Shown piece after piece: positions 1-7,862 of a DNA stretch of 64,000 nucleotides. Positions within the stretch are counted from its first letter, which is position 1, and every line of letters begins with the position of its first letter. Under the pieces are notes generated by a model, which did not search any database, was not told the origin of the DNA, and saw only the letters and a program-made list of their open reading frames with translations. The position numbers and the translations under genes are program-made. This DNA comes from Vulcaniibacterium tengchongense. Its GTDB lineage: Bacteria > Pseudomonadota > Gammaproteobacteria > Xanthomonadales > Xanthomonadaceae. Where the stretch lies: positions 845,849 through 909,848 of the forward strand of contig NZ_RKQN01000002.1 in assembly GCF_003814555.1 (NCBI RefSeq), given 5' to 3'.

Positions 1-334
1 GACGCTGACCCTGGCCAGCATGTCCAGCCCGACCGCGGCGGATCCGCCGCTGCGCCGCAAGCTGGTCTGGGGCGTGCTGCAGGCCGGCATCGCGGTCGCG
101 CTGCTCGGCGCCGGCGGGCTGGACGCGTTGCAGGCGGTGGTGATCGTGGCCGCGTTGCCGTTCGCGCTGCTGCTGGCGGCGGTGATGCCGGCGCTATACC
201 GGGTGCTGGCGCAGGACCTGGCCGAACACGACCGCCTCGCGCGCGAACTGCACCGCGCCGAGCTGCGCTGGCTGGCGCAGGAGCGCGACCGCGGCGCGCC
301 GCGGCCGGAAGGCGAGGGCGGCCCATCGCGCTAG
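1..334 (+). CDS. BCCT-family transporter, C-terminal fragment (5' end outside window)
   Basis: The reading frame is open from the first base, so the start lies upstream of the window. The visible 110 residues hold one hydrophobic helix with the glycine pair GAGG, a short loop, and a second helix containing VAALPFALL. That is the usual ending of betaine/carnitine/choline transporters, whose last helix carries an ALPF motif. A charged cytoplasmic tail of about 40 residues rich in Arg and Glu follows; such tails act as osmosensors in some family members (family knowledge). The likely role is sodium- or proton-coupled uptake of a quaternary ammonium compound across the inner membrane. The substrate cannot be assigned from this fragment. 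Confidence 0.8.
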   Translation, partial: TLTLASMSSPTAADPPLRRKLVWGVLQAGIAVALLGAGGLDALQAVVIVAALPFALLLAAVMPALYRVLAQDLAEHDRLARELHRAELRWLAQERDRGAPRPEGEGGPSR

Positions 335-458
335 TTTGAGGTTCCGAAAGGTCGTTCCCTCTGCCCGGAGCGGATGTCGCCGAACAGACGCTCCACTCCG
401 CGAGGGAACCACCATGTACAGGATGCGTGCTTGATCGGGAGGAGCCGAGAGGCGTTGA

Positions 459-849
459 TCGAGCTCCCGGTCCGGCCAGCCCCACCCTCTTGATCTTTCG
501 TGGCAACGATATGGCTGCCCGGGAACCTGTTGGCCTCGCAGGTACCCTGAGGACGGCAAGCAGAGCATGGAGACGCCTGCGCGCCAGGCCCGAAGACGCA
601 CGCAAGCGGTACGAGCGGTACCCAAGGAACCGTGGAAGTCCGGATGCTATGCGGCTGCGTGCGTGCAAAAGCCGCCGCCTCTGTTGGGCCAGGACATCGC
701 CGGGTGGGTCACGACCCAGCAAGTGTCCGACGATGCCGAGTTGGCGGAGTTCGACACCCTCGGCAAGGTGCCTCCGCCCGCTCGAGACCCCCGGGAACCT
801 GCGAACGCGCCCCCGGCATCCTTCCCGTCGCCGCGACGCACTTCGACCG
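459..849 (+). pseudogene. Frame-broken coding remnant of an accessory gene
   Basis: One forward frame is open from 459 to beyond 850 and reads like a protein in its middle part: about 70 residues around 600-790 include KEPWKSGCY, PPPLLGQDIAGW and SDDAELAEFDTLG. No convincing start codon or ribosome site precedes it, and the text becomes low-complexity near 800. A plausible protein then continues in a different frame from about 850. I read this as the middle of a larger gene broken by at least one frameshift. Its position ahead of a DUF6708 gene and a PAAR remnant suggests T6SS cargo or partner origin, but I do not recognise the family. It could also be chance coding-like sequence. Confidence 0.4.
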
Positions 850-1341
850 ATGAGGGCCTGTCGGCCGCTGGCTTGGCTAGCTGGCCGCGCTCGTTTGCTG
901 TGGGCGAAGATCGGCGTCAGCGACGCCTGGCTGGGCATCGCCGAGGGGATGAGCGGTTACGAACGGATCGACGTGGAGATCCGCATCGTCGGGTTCGACC
1001 GGGCGCGCAGCGCGTACGAGTGGCGGCTGTACGCGCGGCACGAGAAGCGTGGCGAAATCGCGGCGACGGCCGGGCGCCACGGCATGCCGGCGCCGCCGAT
1101 GTACGTCCAGGCGGCGCCCAACCGAGGTATTTTCGGTGGGCTCACGCGGGACGAATCAGAAGACTGGTTTCGCGGGTTCGATAAGGGTACCGAGACCTAC
1201 GAGGACGGTGCGTGGGTGATCCGGGATTCGGTGGAAGTGCAGCGGAGCAGGTTCCAGCGTGCGCGGCTGCGGCTGGACTACTGGCCGGACTATGCCGACC
1301 GCAGCGCGCGCGCGAGCGTGGAACTGAGAGACGAAGACTGA
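850..1341 (+). CDS. Hypothetical protein, possibly the 3' part of a broken gene
   Basis: The last 130 residues (from the Met codon at 949) look like a genuine soluble protein: mixed charged and aromatic residues, a YERIDVEIRIVGFD strand-like stretch, and a Trp/Tyr-rich end. The stop codon lies 2 bases before the start of the DUF6708 gene, so the two are probably co-transcribed. The start is uncertain: ATG 850 has no ribosome site, ATG 949 has GAGGGG directly against it, and the true upstream part may lie in the other frame before 850. I do not recognise the family. The gene arrangement would fit an immunity or accessory protein for the neighbouring T6SS-type genes; this is inference. Confidence 0.45.
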   Translation: MRACRPLAWLAGRARLLWAKIGVSDAWLGIAEGMSGYERIDVEIRIVGFDRARSAYEWRLYARHEKRGEIAATAGRHGMPAPPMYVQAAPNRGIFGGLTRDESEDWFRGFDKGTETYEDGAWVIRDSVEVQRSRFQRARLRLDYWPDYADRSARASVELRDED

Positions 1342-1343
1342 CC

Positions 1344-2321
1344 ATGGCGAAAGGCGAGTCGAAGCGGGTGCCCGAGCATCCGCACTGGTACGAGGACCTT
1401 CCGGAGCGGGATGCGCCGCTGGATCGCGCGCCGAAGATGGTGCATGGCGATGTCAATGCGATGGATGCGGTTTGCCTGGAAGTTTCCCGGGCATCGACGC
1501 TGATGCGGGGATTGTGTGTTGTTGCCGGGCTTTTAGCCCTCGTTGCTGCTGGTGTGAGTGTGGTCTTTTTGGGGCTCGTCCTGTCGGATCCAGATGTTAC
1601 GGGCGATGAATTTGTCGTTCTTCTGCTCGGTTTTCTATTAACGATCACCACTTCGGTTTGGCTTGGCGGTTGGGCCTTCAAGACAGACTTTACGGTCCCT
1701 CGTGATCGCCCCGTCCGCCTCAACCGCACTCAACGCAAGGTCTACGTCTACGAGCATGCCTACGGCATGAACCCGTTCAAGAAATGGCCGACCACCATCA
1801 AGGTGTTCGACTGGGACACCCTGCAGGCCGAATTGCACCGGCAGGCGGGCTTCAACGGCAAGGCGTACATCCAACGCTTCTCGCTGTGGCTGGTGAGCTG
1901 CAAGCCGGGCACGAACGAGGTGGTGGACCGGTTCGAATTGAAGGGCAATCACCCGACTACGGCCGAGTTGTACAACATGTGGGCGTACTGCCGGACGTAC
2001 ATGGAACATGGACCAGAAGGGTTGCCGACGTATCCGCCGCGACGGCAGGAGATCACGTTCCGACGTAGCTTGTTCGAGCATATCCGCTTCCTGGACCCCA
2101 CCGAGGAAGGGCGGGAGGTGCGTGCGCGCATGACCGTATGGGACTGGGTCATCAATCTTCCGATTTTCCTGGCGGGGTTCTGGCTGATGATTCCGGCGGG
2201 CATCGGCCACTACATCGCGATGCGCTTCGCACCGGAAGTGAAATGGCCGCCGGAGATCGACGCCGAATCGCGCCGCGGTCCCTCGCACCCGGCGGAGGCT
2301 GCATCCGCCGCGGGAGGTTGA
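1344..2321 (+). CDS. DUF6708-type membrane protein (T6SS-associated)
   Basis: This 325-residue protein has two predicted helices near residues 56-80 and 88-111, a soluble central domain that starts with a conserved-looking LNRTQRKVYVYE stretch, and a third hydrophobic segment near residues 269-292. It matches my memory of DUF6708 proteins, which occur in tandem next to PAAR and VgrG genes in xanthomonads. ATG 1344 was chosen because it follows the upstream stop by 2 bases and gives the family-like beginning MAKGESKR; an in-frame start at 1212 would overlap the upstream gene. The membrane-helix stretch at about 1480-1700 has clearly lower GC than its surroundings, a sign of transfer. Molecular function is unknown; effector or immunity roles are guesses. 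Confidence 0.65.
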   Translation: MAKGESKRVPEHPHWYEDLPERDAPLDRAPKMVHGDVNAMDAVCLEVSRASTLMRGLCVVAGLLALVAAGVSVVFLGLVLSDPDVTGDEFVVLLLGFLLTITTSVWLGGWAFKTDFTVPRDRPVRLNRTQRKVYVYEHAYGMNPFKKWPTTIKVFDWDTLQAELHRQAGFNGKAYIQRFSLWLVSCKPGTNEVVDRFELKGNHPTTAELYNMWAYCRTYMEHGPEGLPTYPPRRQEITFRRSLFEHIRFLDPTEEGREVRARMTVWDWVINLPIFLAGFWLMIPAGIGHYIAMRFAPEVKWPPEIDAESRRGPSHPAEAASAAGG

Positions 2322-2322
2322 A

Positions 2323-2463
2323 ATGGCGAAGCCTTTCATTGTCGTCGGCGACAAGACCGAGCACGGCGGCACGGTGCTGACCGGTTCGCCGGAGACCGGC
2401 ATCCGCGGCCAGGCGGTCGCCCGGTGCACGACGAGGTGCAGCGGAACGGATGCGCCGGCGTAG
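2323..2463 (+). pseudogene. PAAR-domain protein, decayed remnant
   Basis: The start codon follows the DUF6708 stop by one base. The first 34 residues begin MAKPFIVVGDKTEHGG and continue with a Ser-Pro-rich loop, which is the canonical opening of the PAAR repeat proteins that sharpen the tip of the T6SS spike on VgrG. After codon 34 the PAAR pattern is lost and a stop falls at residue 47, whereas intact PAAR proteins need about 85 residues or more. A single missing base at about 2423 would restore ARVHDEV, which resembles the next PAAR turn, but no later metal-binding pattern is visible in any frame. I call it inactivated. The DNA from 2464 to 2667 holds nothing I recognise. Confidence 0.65.
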
Positions 2464-2667
2464 CCCGTCGCGGCCGGCGATCCCTTGCGCATCGGCGCGG
2501 AGACGGACAGCGCGGGATCCGCGGTGCCTGCGTGCCCGCTTCGGCCCGGGTCGGGCAGGCGTCCTGGGACGGCGGCGGGCGACGCCGCTGCCGCGGCGGG
2601 GCCGGATGCCGGCCGCCGCCGTGGCGCGTCCGTGCCGGTCCGCGGCACGGGGACGAGGGCGCGCGGC

Positions 2668-3201
2668 TCAGCCCCGCGGTGCCGCGGCCGCGTCCAGCGC
2701 GTACAGGTGCAGCGCTTCGCCCGCCTCGTTGACGAAGGTGCGCTCGAAACGCAGGCCGAGGTGTTCGAGCACCCGGATCGACGCGGCGTTGTCCGGCGCG
2801 ACGATCGCCAGCAGGCGCGGCAGCTTCAATGCGCCCAACGCATGGTCTCGCACCGCGGCGCAGGCCTCGCGCGCGTACCCGCGCGACCAGTGCCGCGGCA
2901 GGAAGGCGTAGCCGATGTCGGGCGCGGGCAGGCTGTCGCGCTGGAGCAACCCGCACAGCCCGAGCGCCTCGCCGCTCGCGCGCGCCTGCACCATCCACAG
3001 GCCGAAGCCGTGCTGCGCGTAGCTGGCGCGCGGGCCGTTGCGGATGTAGTCGCGCGCGCTGTCCAGGTCGCGCACGCCGCGGTCGCCGATGTGCCGCAGG
3101 AACGACGGATCGGTCAGCAGTTCCAGCACGAACGCCGAGTCGCGCCGTTCGTCCAGTTCGCGCAGGCGCAGGCGGTCGGTGGCGAGGACGTCGCGGGACA
3201 T
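2668..3201 (-). CDS. GNAT acetyltransferase, RimJ/RimL type
   Basis: The protein has 177 residues and opens LATDRLRLREL, the standard first strand of RimJ/RimL-like N-acetyltransferases. It also has the acetyl-CoA binding region (PRHWSRGYAREA, equivalent to the Q/RxxGxG/A loop) and the later DNAASIRVLEHLGL helix that typifies this subfamily. Members transfer acetyl groups from acetyl-CoA to protein N-termini, amino acids or drugs; the acceptor here is unknown. The start ATG lies 8 bases after the stop of the SIMPL gene, so it is probably translated from the same transcript. Length and motifs are normal. Confidence 0.85.
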   Translation of the reverse strand: MSRDVLATDRLRLRELDERRDSAFVLELLTDPSFLRHIGDRGVRDLDSARDYIRNGPRASYAQHGFGLWMVQARASGEALGLCGLLQRDSLPAPDIGYAFLPRHWSRGYAREACAAVRDHALGALKLPRLLAIVAPDNAASIRVLEHLGLRFERTFVNEAGEALHLYALDAAAAPRG

Positions 3202-3209
3202 GCGGCGGA

Positions 3210-3920
3210 TCAGCGCTGCAACTCGAATACCGCGCGCACCGACTCCCGGTACTCCACGGTGGGCTGCAGGTAGCGGCCGGGCGCGGCTGCCGCGCGGCTG
3301 CCGGACACCGTGACGGCGTGCAAGGGCGACGGCTCGGCGACCACATACGTCTCCAGCTGCGAGTTCAGGCTGTTGATGCTGTAGACGGGACCGAGGCCGG
3401 CCTGGAACACACGCGCCAACTCGGCGGCCTCCTGGCGCGCGTCCGCGACCGCGCGGCGCTTGGCTTCCGCGCGCAATTGCTCGGCGCGGCTGGATTCGTA
3501 GGAGACGCCGCCCACGGTCGCGCCGGCGGCCAGCGCCGTATCGAGCAAGGCGTTCAGGCGACCGACGTCGCGCAACAGCACGTCGACGTTGCGCGAGGCG
3601 GCATAGCCGTTGGGGACGCGCCTGCCGTCGACGAAATCGAATTCCTCGTTCGCGAGCAGGTTCGAGGCGCGCACGTCCTTTTCGGCGATCGCGAACGTCG
3701 GCAGCGCTTCCAGCAGCCGATTCACCCCGGCGTCGACCCGTTGCTTGGCCGGCAGCGGCGCATCGGCGCGGTGCCGGAAATCCAGCGACACCCGCGCCGT
3801 GTCCGGCGTGGCCTTGACCTCGCCGGTGCCCGAGGCGACGACGTGCGGCGCGTCGGGCAGCGGGGTGCCCGCCAGGCCGCACAAGGGAACGAGCCACAAC
3901 AGCCAGCCGATTGAACGCAT
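3210..3920 (-). CDS. Periplasmic SIMPL-domain protein
   Basis: The 236-residue protein starts with a signal peptide (hydrophobic core LLWLVPLCGLAG) and then shows the SIMPL (DUF541) pattern: VVASGTGEVKATPDTARVSL at the start, an Asn-Gly-Tyr-Ala-Ala-Ser segment before a long coupled helix, and KRRAVADARQEAAELARV before the last domain. The fold is shared with the immunogenic protein BP26 and YggE-like proteins, which are exported and form ring or channel-like assemblies in some species. The biochemical role is not known. A perfect AGGAGG lies 6 bases before the ATG. The gene sits 92 bases downstream of tamB and directly upstream of a GNAT gene. Confidence 0.85.
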   Translation of the reverse strand: MRSIGWLLWLVPLCGLAGTPLPDAPHVVASGTGEVKATPDTARVSLDFRHRADAPLPAKQRVDAGVNRLLEALPTFAIAEKDVRASNLLANEEFDFVDGRRVPNGYAASRNVDVLLRDVGRLNALLDTALAAGATVGGVSYESSRAEQLRAEAKRRAVADARQEAAELARVFQAGLGPVYSINSLNSQLETYVVAEPSPLHAVTVSGSRAAAAPGRYLQPTVEYRESVRAVFELQR

Positions 3921-4012
3921 ATGCCCCTCCTGTTTTTCCGGCGACGGCGACGATGGACCGGAACGCTCCCGCGGCCCGAACGGGGTCGCCGGCGCGCAGC
4001 GGCCGCCGGCCG

Positions 4013-7000
4013 TCATTTCTCCTTGCGCCAGTTGATCGACGCCCGGTTCTCCACCGTGCTGGATTCGATCTGGATGTCGAAGCCCTTGCGCAGCAGGTAC
4101 TTGAGCATCAGCACCTGGCCGGTGCCGAGCAGCGACACGCCGTAGCCGACGTACAGGCGCGGCGAGATGCGCTTGCCGAAGCCCAGCACCGAGCCGCCGA
4201 GGGCGCGGCTCTCGGACACGCCGGCGTCCTCCAGGCCGAGCCTGGCGCCGAGCTGCGAGGCGATCAGGCTGCCGCCGGCGGACAGCGCCGCGCTGGCGGC
4301 GTTGAGCTGGCGGCTCTCGTCGCCGCTGAGGGTCGACAACGGCCGGCCGAGGGTCAGGTAGGCCAGCGCCTCGGACTGCGAGCTGGCCGGGTCGGACCAG
4401 ACCTCCGCCTTCGGCGCGCTGGCGCGGCCGCTGATGTCGACGCCGGCGGTGACGTCGCCGACCACGCGCTGCGCGCGCACGTCGAGGATCGGATCGTCCA
4501 CCGGGCCGCCGGACCAGGCCAGCGCGCCGCGGGTGATGTCGAGTTGCTGGCCGTAGGCCTTGTAGCGGCCCTCGACCTCCAGCTTGCCGCTGCCGGTGGT
4601 CTCGCGGCCCGGGCGCGCGCGCACGCGCAGCTGCCCGGCGAGGCTGCCCTCGAGGCCGAAGCCGTTGAGCCGCACGTCGTCGCCGACCTGCAGGGTGAGG
4701 TCGAGCTCGAGCGCGGTGGCGCCGCCCTCGTCCGGGTCGGCCGGGTCCAGCACCACCACGTCCTCCGAGGCCGACACGCCCTGGTCCAGACGCTCCAGGT
4801 CGATCCGCGCCGACGGCACCGCGACCGTGCCGGTCAGCTGCAGCGGTTCGCCGGCCTTGTAGCGCAGTTGCAGGTCCGGGCTGGCGACCGCGCGCAGGTC
4901 GCGCGTATCCGACACCAGCACGTTCCGTCCGCGCAGGCCGAGCAGCAGCGGCGCGTCCTGGTTGCGCCAGTCGAGCGCGCCGTCGATCGCCAGCGTGCCC
5001 TCGCCGGAGCGCACGCTGCCGACGATGCGCGCGCTGCCGTCGTCGCGCGCGTCCAGGCGCAGGTCGCCGTCCTCCAGCGCGATCGCCAGCGACGGCAGCT
5101 CGGTGGCGAACTGCGACAGCCGCGCCTGGCCGCCGAGCTGCGGCCGCGCCGGGGTGCCGGCCAGGCGCAGCCGGCCTTCGAGCCGGCCCTTGGGCTCGAC
5201 GATGTCGGGCGAGAACAGCTCGATCCAGGTCAGCTCGTCGGTGGCGAAGCTCAGTTCGCCGGCCATCGGCGCGTACGCGTCCCAGCCGCCGCTCAGGCGC
5301 GCGTCGATGCGGCCGCCGCCGTTGAAGCCGGTGCCGAATTCGGCGTTGATCCGGCGCGGGTCGAAGCTCGCGTGCAGGCGCAGGCCCTGGTAGCTGAGCA
5401 GCTCGCGGCGGGCGCGCTGGCTGTTGCGCATGCCGCCCTCGGCCGATTCCAGGTCGAGCTGGCCGCGCCAGCCGTTGCCGAGCGGGCGCAGCTGCGCGGT
5501 CAGCGCGATCTCGCCGCGCAGCAGCCAGGGCAGGCCGTGCTCGCGCTCGGGCAGGTAGGGGGCGAGCAGCGCCAGCGGCAGGCCCTGGCCGCGCAGCGCG
5601 ACGCCGCGCCGCGGCCAGTCGGCGCTGGCGCACAGCGCGCCGCCGTCGCTCGCCGCCAGGCAGCTTTCGCCGAGGCGGCCGTTGCGGCCGTCCCAGGCGT
5701 ACGGCGCCGGCTCGCGCAGGCGCCAGGCCGCGCCCTTGGCCGGCTGCAGCTGCAGCGCGGCCAGGGTGCCCTGCCAGCTCGCGCCGCGCCGATGGGCGCT
5801 GCCGGCGAGGCTCAGCGTGCCGATCCCGCCCTGCGCGCGCGCCTGCAGCTGCAGCGCCTCGACCGCGCCGCGCGCGTCCGCTTCCAGCGACGCCAGCGGC
5901 ACGCCCACCTCCAGCCCGCCGGCGCGCAACGCCAGTTCGCCGCCGCCGCGCCGCCACGGCAGGCGGCCGCGCAGGCTCAGGCTGCCGACGCGGTAATCGG
6001 CGTACTTCAACCCGGTGCCGGTCAGGTCCGCGGCGAGGTCCGGCGCGTCGCGCGGGCCGCGCAACTGCACGCGCCCGCGCAGGCTGCCGGCACCCTGCGG
6101 CAGCAGGTCGGCGAGCACCAGCGGCTCGAAGCGGGCGTCGACGTCGAGTTCGCGCGCGAGCTTGCCCCGGGCCTCGATGCGGCTGGCGCCCAGGCCCAGC
6201 GCCGCGTCGCCTTCGTAGGCGTCGAGGTCGGCCGGGCGCGCCGCGCCGTGCATCGCGAAATGCGCACGCCCGCGCAGCGGGCGGCCGCGCAGGCGCCCGC
6301 CGAGGTCGGCGGCGTCGGCGACGATCTCCAGGCCGCCGTCGCTGCGGGTGCGGCCGGTGCTGCTCAGGCGGCCGTCGATCGCGCCCTTCCAGTCGGGAGC
6401 GAAATAGCCCGGGTCGAAGCCGGCCAGCGTCGCGCGCGCGTCCCAGCCCAGCGCCGGCGCCCAGGCTAGGCTGCCCTCGGCGTCGAGGCGGCCGCTGGGC
6501 ATGCGCGCCTGCAGCGACTTCAGGGTGGCGCGCGCGTCGTCGCCGCGCGCGTCGAAGCGCAGTTCGGCGCGGTCGCGCTCGCGGCGCAACTCGGCGCGCC
6601 CGATCGCCGCCCAGGCCTGCAGCGTGCCCGCGACGCCGAGGTCGGCATCGGCCGCGACCGGCGCCGGCGCCGGCCCGCCCGGCGCCGGCGCGGCGCCGCG
6701 CCACTGCAGGCCGCGCGCGTTGACCGCGAAGCGGAACCGGGCGTTCGCCGGGTCGGTGAAGTCGGCGCGGCCGCGCAGCGTGGCGGTGCCGTCGAGCAGC
6801 GCCAGCGCCAGCGGCTGCACCTCCAGCACCTGGTTCTCCAGCCGGACCTTCGACGGCCGCACCTCTGCGCGCAGGTCGCCGCGGGCGAAGCGGCCGCCCA
6901 GGTCGGCCGCGCCGCCGACACCGTCGGCTCGGAAGTCCAGCGCGATCGGCGGCGCGCCGTCGGCGTCGGCGCCGGTCAGCAGGGTCGGGTCGAGCGCGTC

Positions 7001-7858
7001 GGCGCGCGCGCGCAGGTGCCAGCGCGGGTCGTCCCTGCCGCGCAGGGTCAGCGTGGCCTGCAGCGGCTCGGGCGCGCGCCCGGCCACGGCCACGTCCATG
7101 CGCGCCAGGTCGCCGCGCGCGACCAGCCCCAGCCGCGCCGGCGTGCGCCCGGCCGCGGCCGGCAGCACCGCGGTCGCGGTCAGGTCGGTGCGGTAGTCCT
7201 CGCGCGGCGCGTACACGCCGTGCGCGGCGAAGCGGCCGCGGTCGCTGTCCATGTCCAGGCGGGCGATCCGCAGGCGGCCGTTCTGCGCATCCAGCCCGGC
7301 GCGCAGGCGGCGCACTTCCAGCAGCCGCTCGCCCTCGCGGACCAGCACGAAACCGTCCACGCGCACGTCGTCGGCCTGCAGCTCCAGCGGCGGCGCGATC
7401 TCCGGCAGCACCTCCGGCCAGCGCGGCAGTTCGAACGGCTCGTCTTCGCTGCGCGGCAGGGTCAGGGTCGCGCCCTCGACCTGCAGCGCGTCCAGGCGCA
7501 GGCGCCGGCCGAGCAGCGGCATCAGCGCCGGATCCAGGTGCACGCGGCGGGCGGCGAAGGCGGTGTCGCGGTAGCGGAAGCGCACGTCGTGCAGGGTGAG
7601 CGGCCCGGACACCGGCCCCTCCGCGGCGCGCCAGGCCAGCGAGGCGTCGGCCGGCAGCCGCGCGACGATCTGCGCCAGCAGCAGGTCGCGCCCGCCGACC
7701 GTCGTCAACAGCCAGTACACGAACGCGGCCAGCAGCAGGGTCAGCGCGGCGGCGGCCAGGCTGCCGCGCACCGCCAGCCAGCGCAGGCGCGCGCGCCGCC
7801 GCCGGCGCAGCTCGGCGATGCGCTGCTCGTGCGGGTCGCTGGGGGCGGGGTCGCTCAT
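4013..7858 (-). CDS. tamB: Translocation and assembly module inner-membrane protein TamB
   Basis: The protein is 1281 residues, close to the family size. After a short Arg-rich cytoplasmic start it has one membrane anchor near residues 30-50. A very long periplasmic body of beta-repeats follows, ending in the conserved DUF490/TamB domain (SYLTLGRP-like motif present as AYLTLGRPLS, then ALGGSVLGFGKRISPRLYVGYG). TamB bridges the periplasm to TamA and supports assembly of outer-membrane proteins and transport of phospholipids to the outer membrane. Its start lies 4 bases after the tamA stop, the usual tamA-tamB operon order. No defect is visible. Confidence 0.95.
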   Translation of the reverse strand: MSDPAPSDPHEQRIAELRRRRRARLRWLAVRGSLAAAALTLLLAAFVYWLLTTVGGRDLLLAQIVARLPADASLAWRAAEGPVSGPLTLHDVRFRYRDTAFAARRVHLDPALMPLLGRRLRLDALQVEGATLTLPRSEDEPFELPRWPEVLPEIAPPLELQADDVRVDGFVLVREGERLLEVRRLRAGLDAQNGRLRIARLDMDSDRGRFAAHGVYAPREDYRTDLTATAVLPAAAGRTPARLGLVARGDLARMDVAVAGRAPEPLQATLTLRGRDDPRWHLRARADALDPTLLTGADADGAPPIALDFRADGVGGAADLGGRFARGDLRAEVRPSKVRLENQVLEVQPLALALLDGTATLRGRADFTDPANARFRFAVNARGLQWRGAAPAPGGPAPAPVAADADLGVAGTLQAWAAIGRAELRRERDRAELRFDARGDDARATLKSLQARMPSGRLDAEGSLAWAPALGWDARATLAGFDPGYFAPDWKGAIDGRLSSTGRTRSDGGLEIVADAADLGGRLRGRPLRGRAHFAMHGAARPADLDAYEGDAALGLGASRIEARGKLARELDVDARFEPLVLADLLPQGAGSLRGRVQLRGPRDAPDLAADLTGTGLKYADYRVGSLSLRGRLPWRRGGGELALRAGGLEVGVPLASLEADARGAVEALQLQARAQGGIGTLSLAGSAHRRGASWQGTLAALQLQPAKGAAWRLREPAPYAWDGRNGRLGESCLAASDGGALCASADWPRRGVALRGQGLPLALLAPYLPEREHGLPWLLRGEIALTAQLRPLGNGWRGQLDLESAEGGMRNSQRARRELLSYQGLRLHASFDPRRINAEFGTGFNGGGRIDARLSGGWDAYAPMAGELSFATDELTWIELFSPDIVEPKGRLEGRLRLAGTPARPQLGGQARLSQFATELPSLAIALEDGDLRLDARDDGSARIVGSVRSGEGTLAIDGALDWRNQDAPLLLGLRGRNVLVSDTRDLRAVASPDLQLRYKAGEPLQLTGTVAVPSARIDLERLDQGVSASEDVVVLDPADPDEGGATALELDLTLQVGDDVRLNGFGLEGSLAGQLRVRARPGRETTGSGKLEVEGRYKAYGQQLDITRGALAWSGGPVDDPILDVRAQRVVGDVTAGVDISGRASAPKAEVWSDPASSQSEALAYLTLGRPLSTLSGDESRQLNAASAALSAGGSLIASQLGARLGLEDAGVSESRALGGSVLGFGKRISPRLYVGYGVSLLGTGQVLMLKYLLRKGFDIQIESSTVENRASINWRKEK

Positions 7859-7862
7859 GCGC

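Noticed and set aside
3911..6469. An 852-codon open frame on the plus strand across tamB
   Set aside because: It is antisense to tamB, has low-complexity Ala/Arg/Gln-rich text and no domain. It is a by-product of high GC in the third codon position of the true gene.
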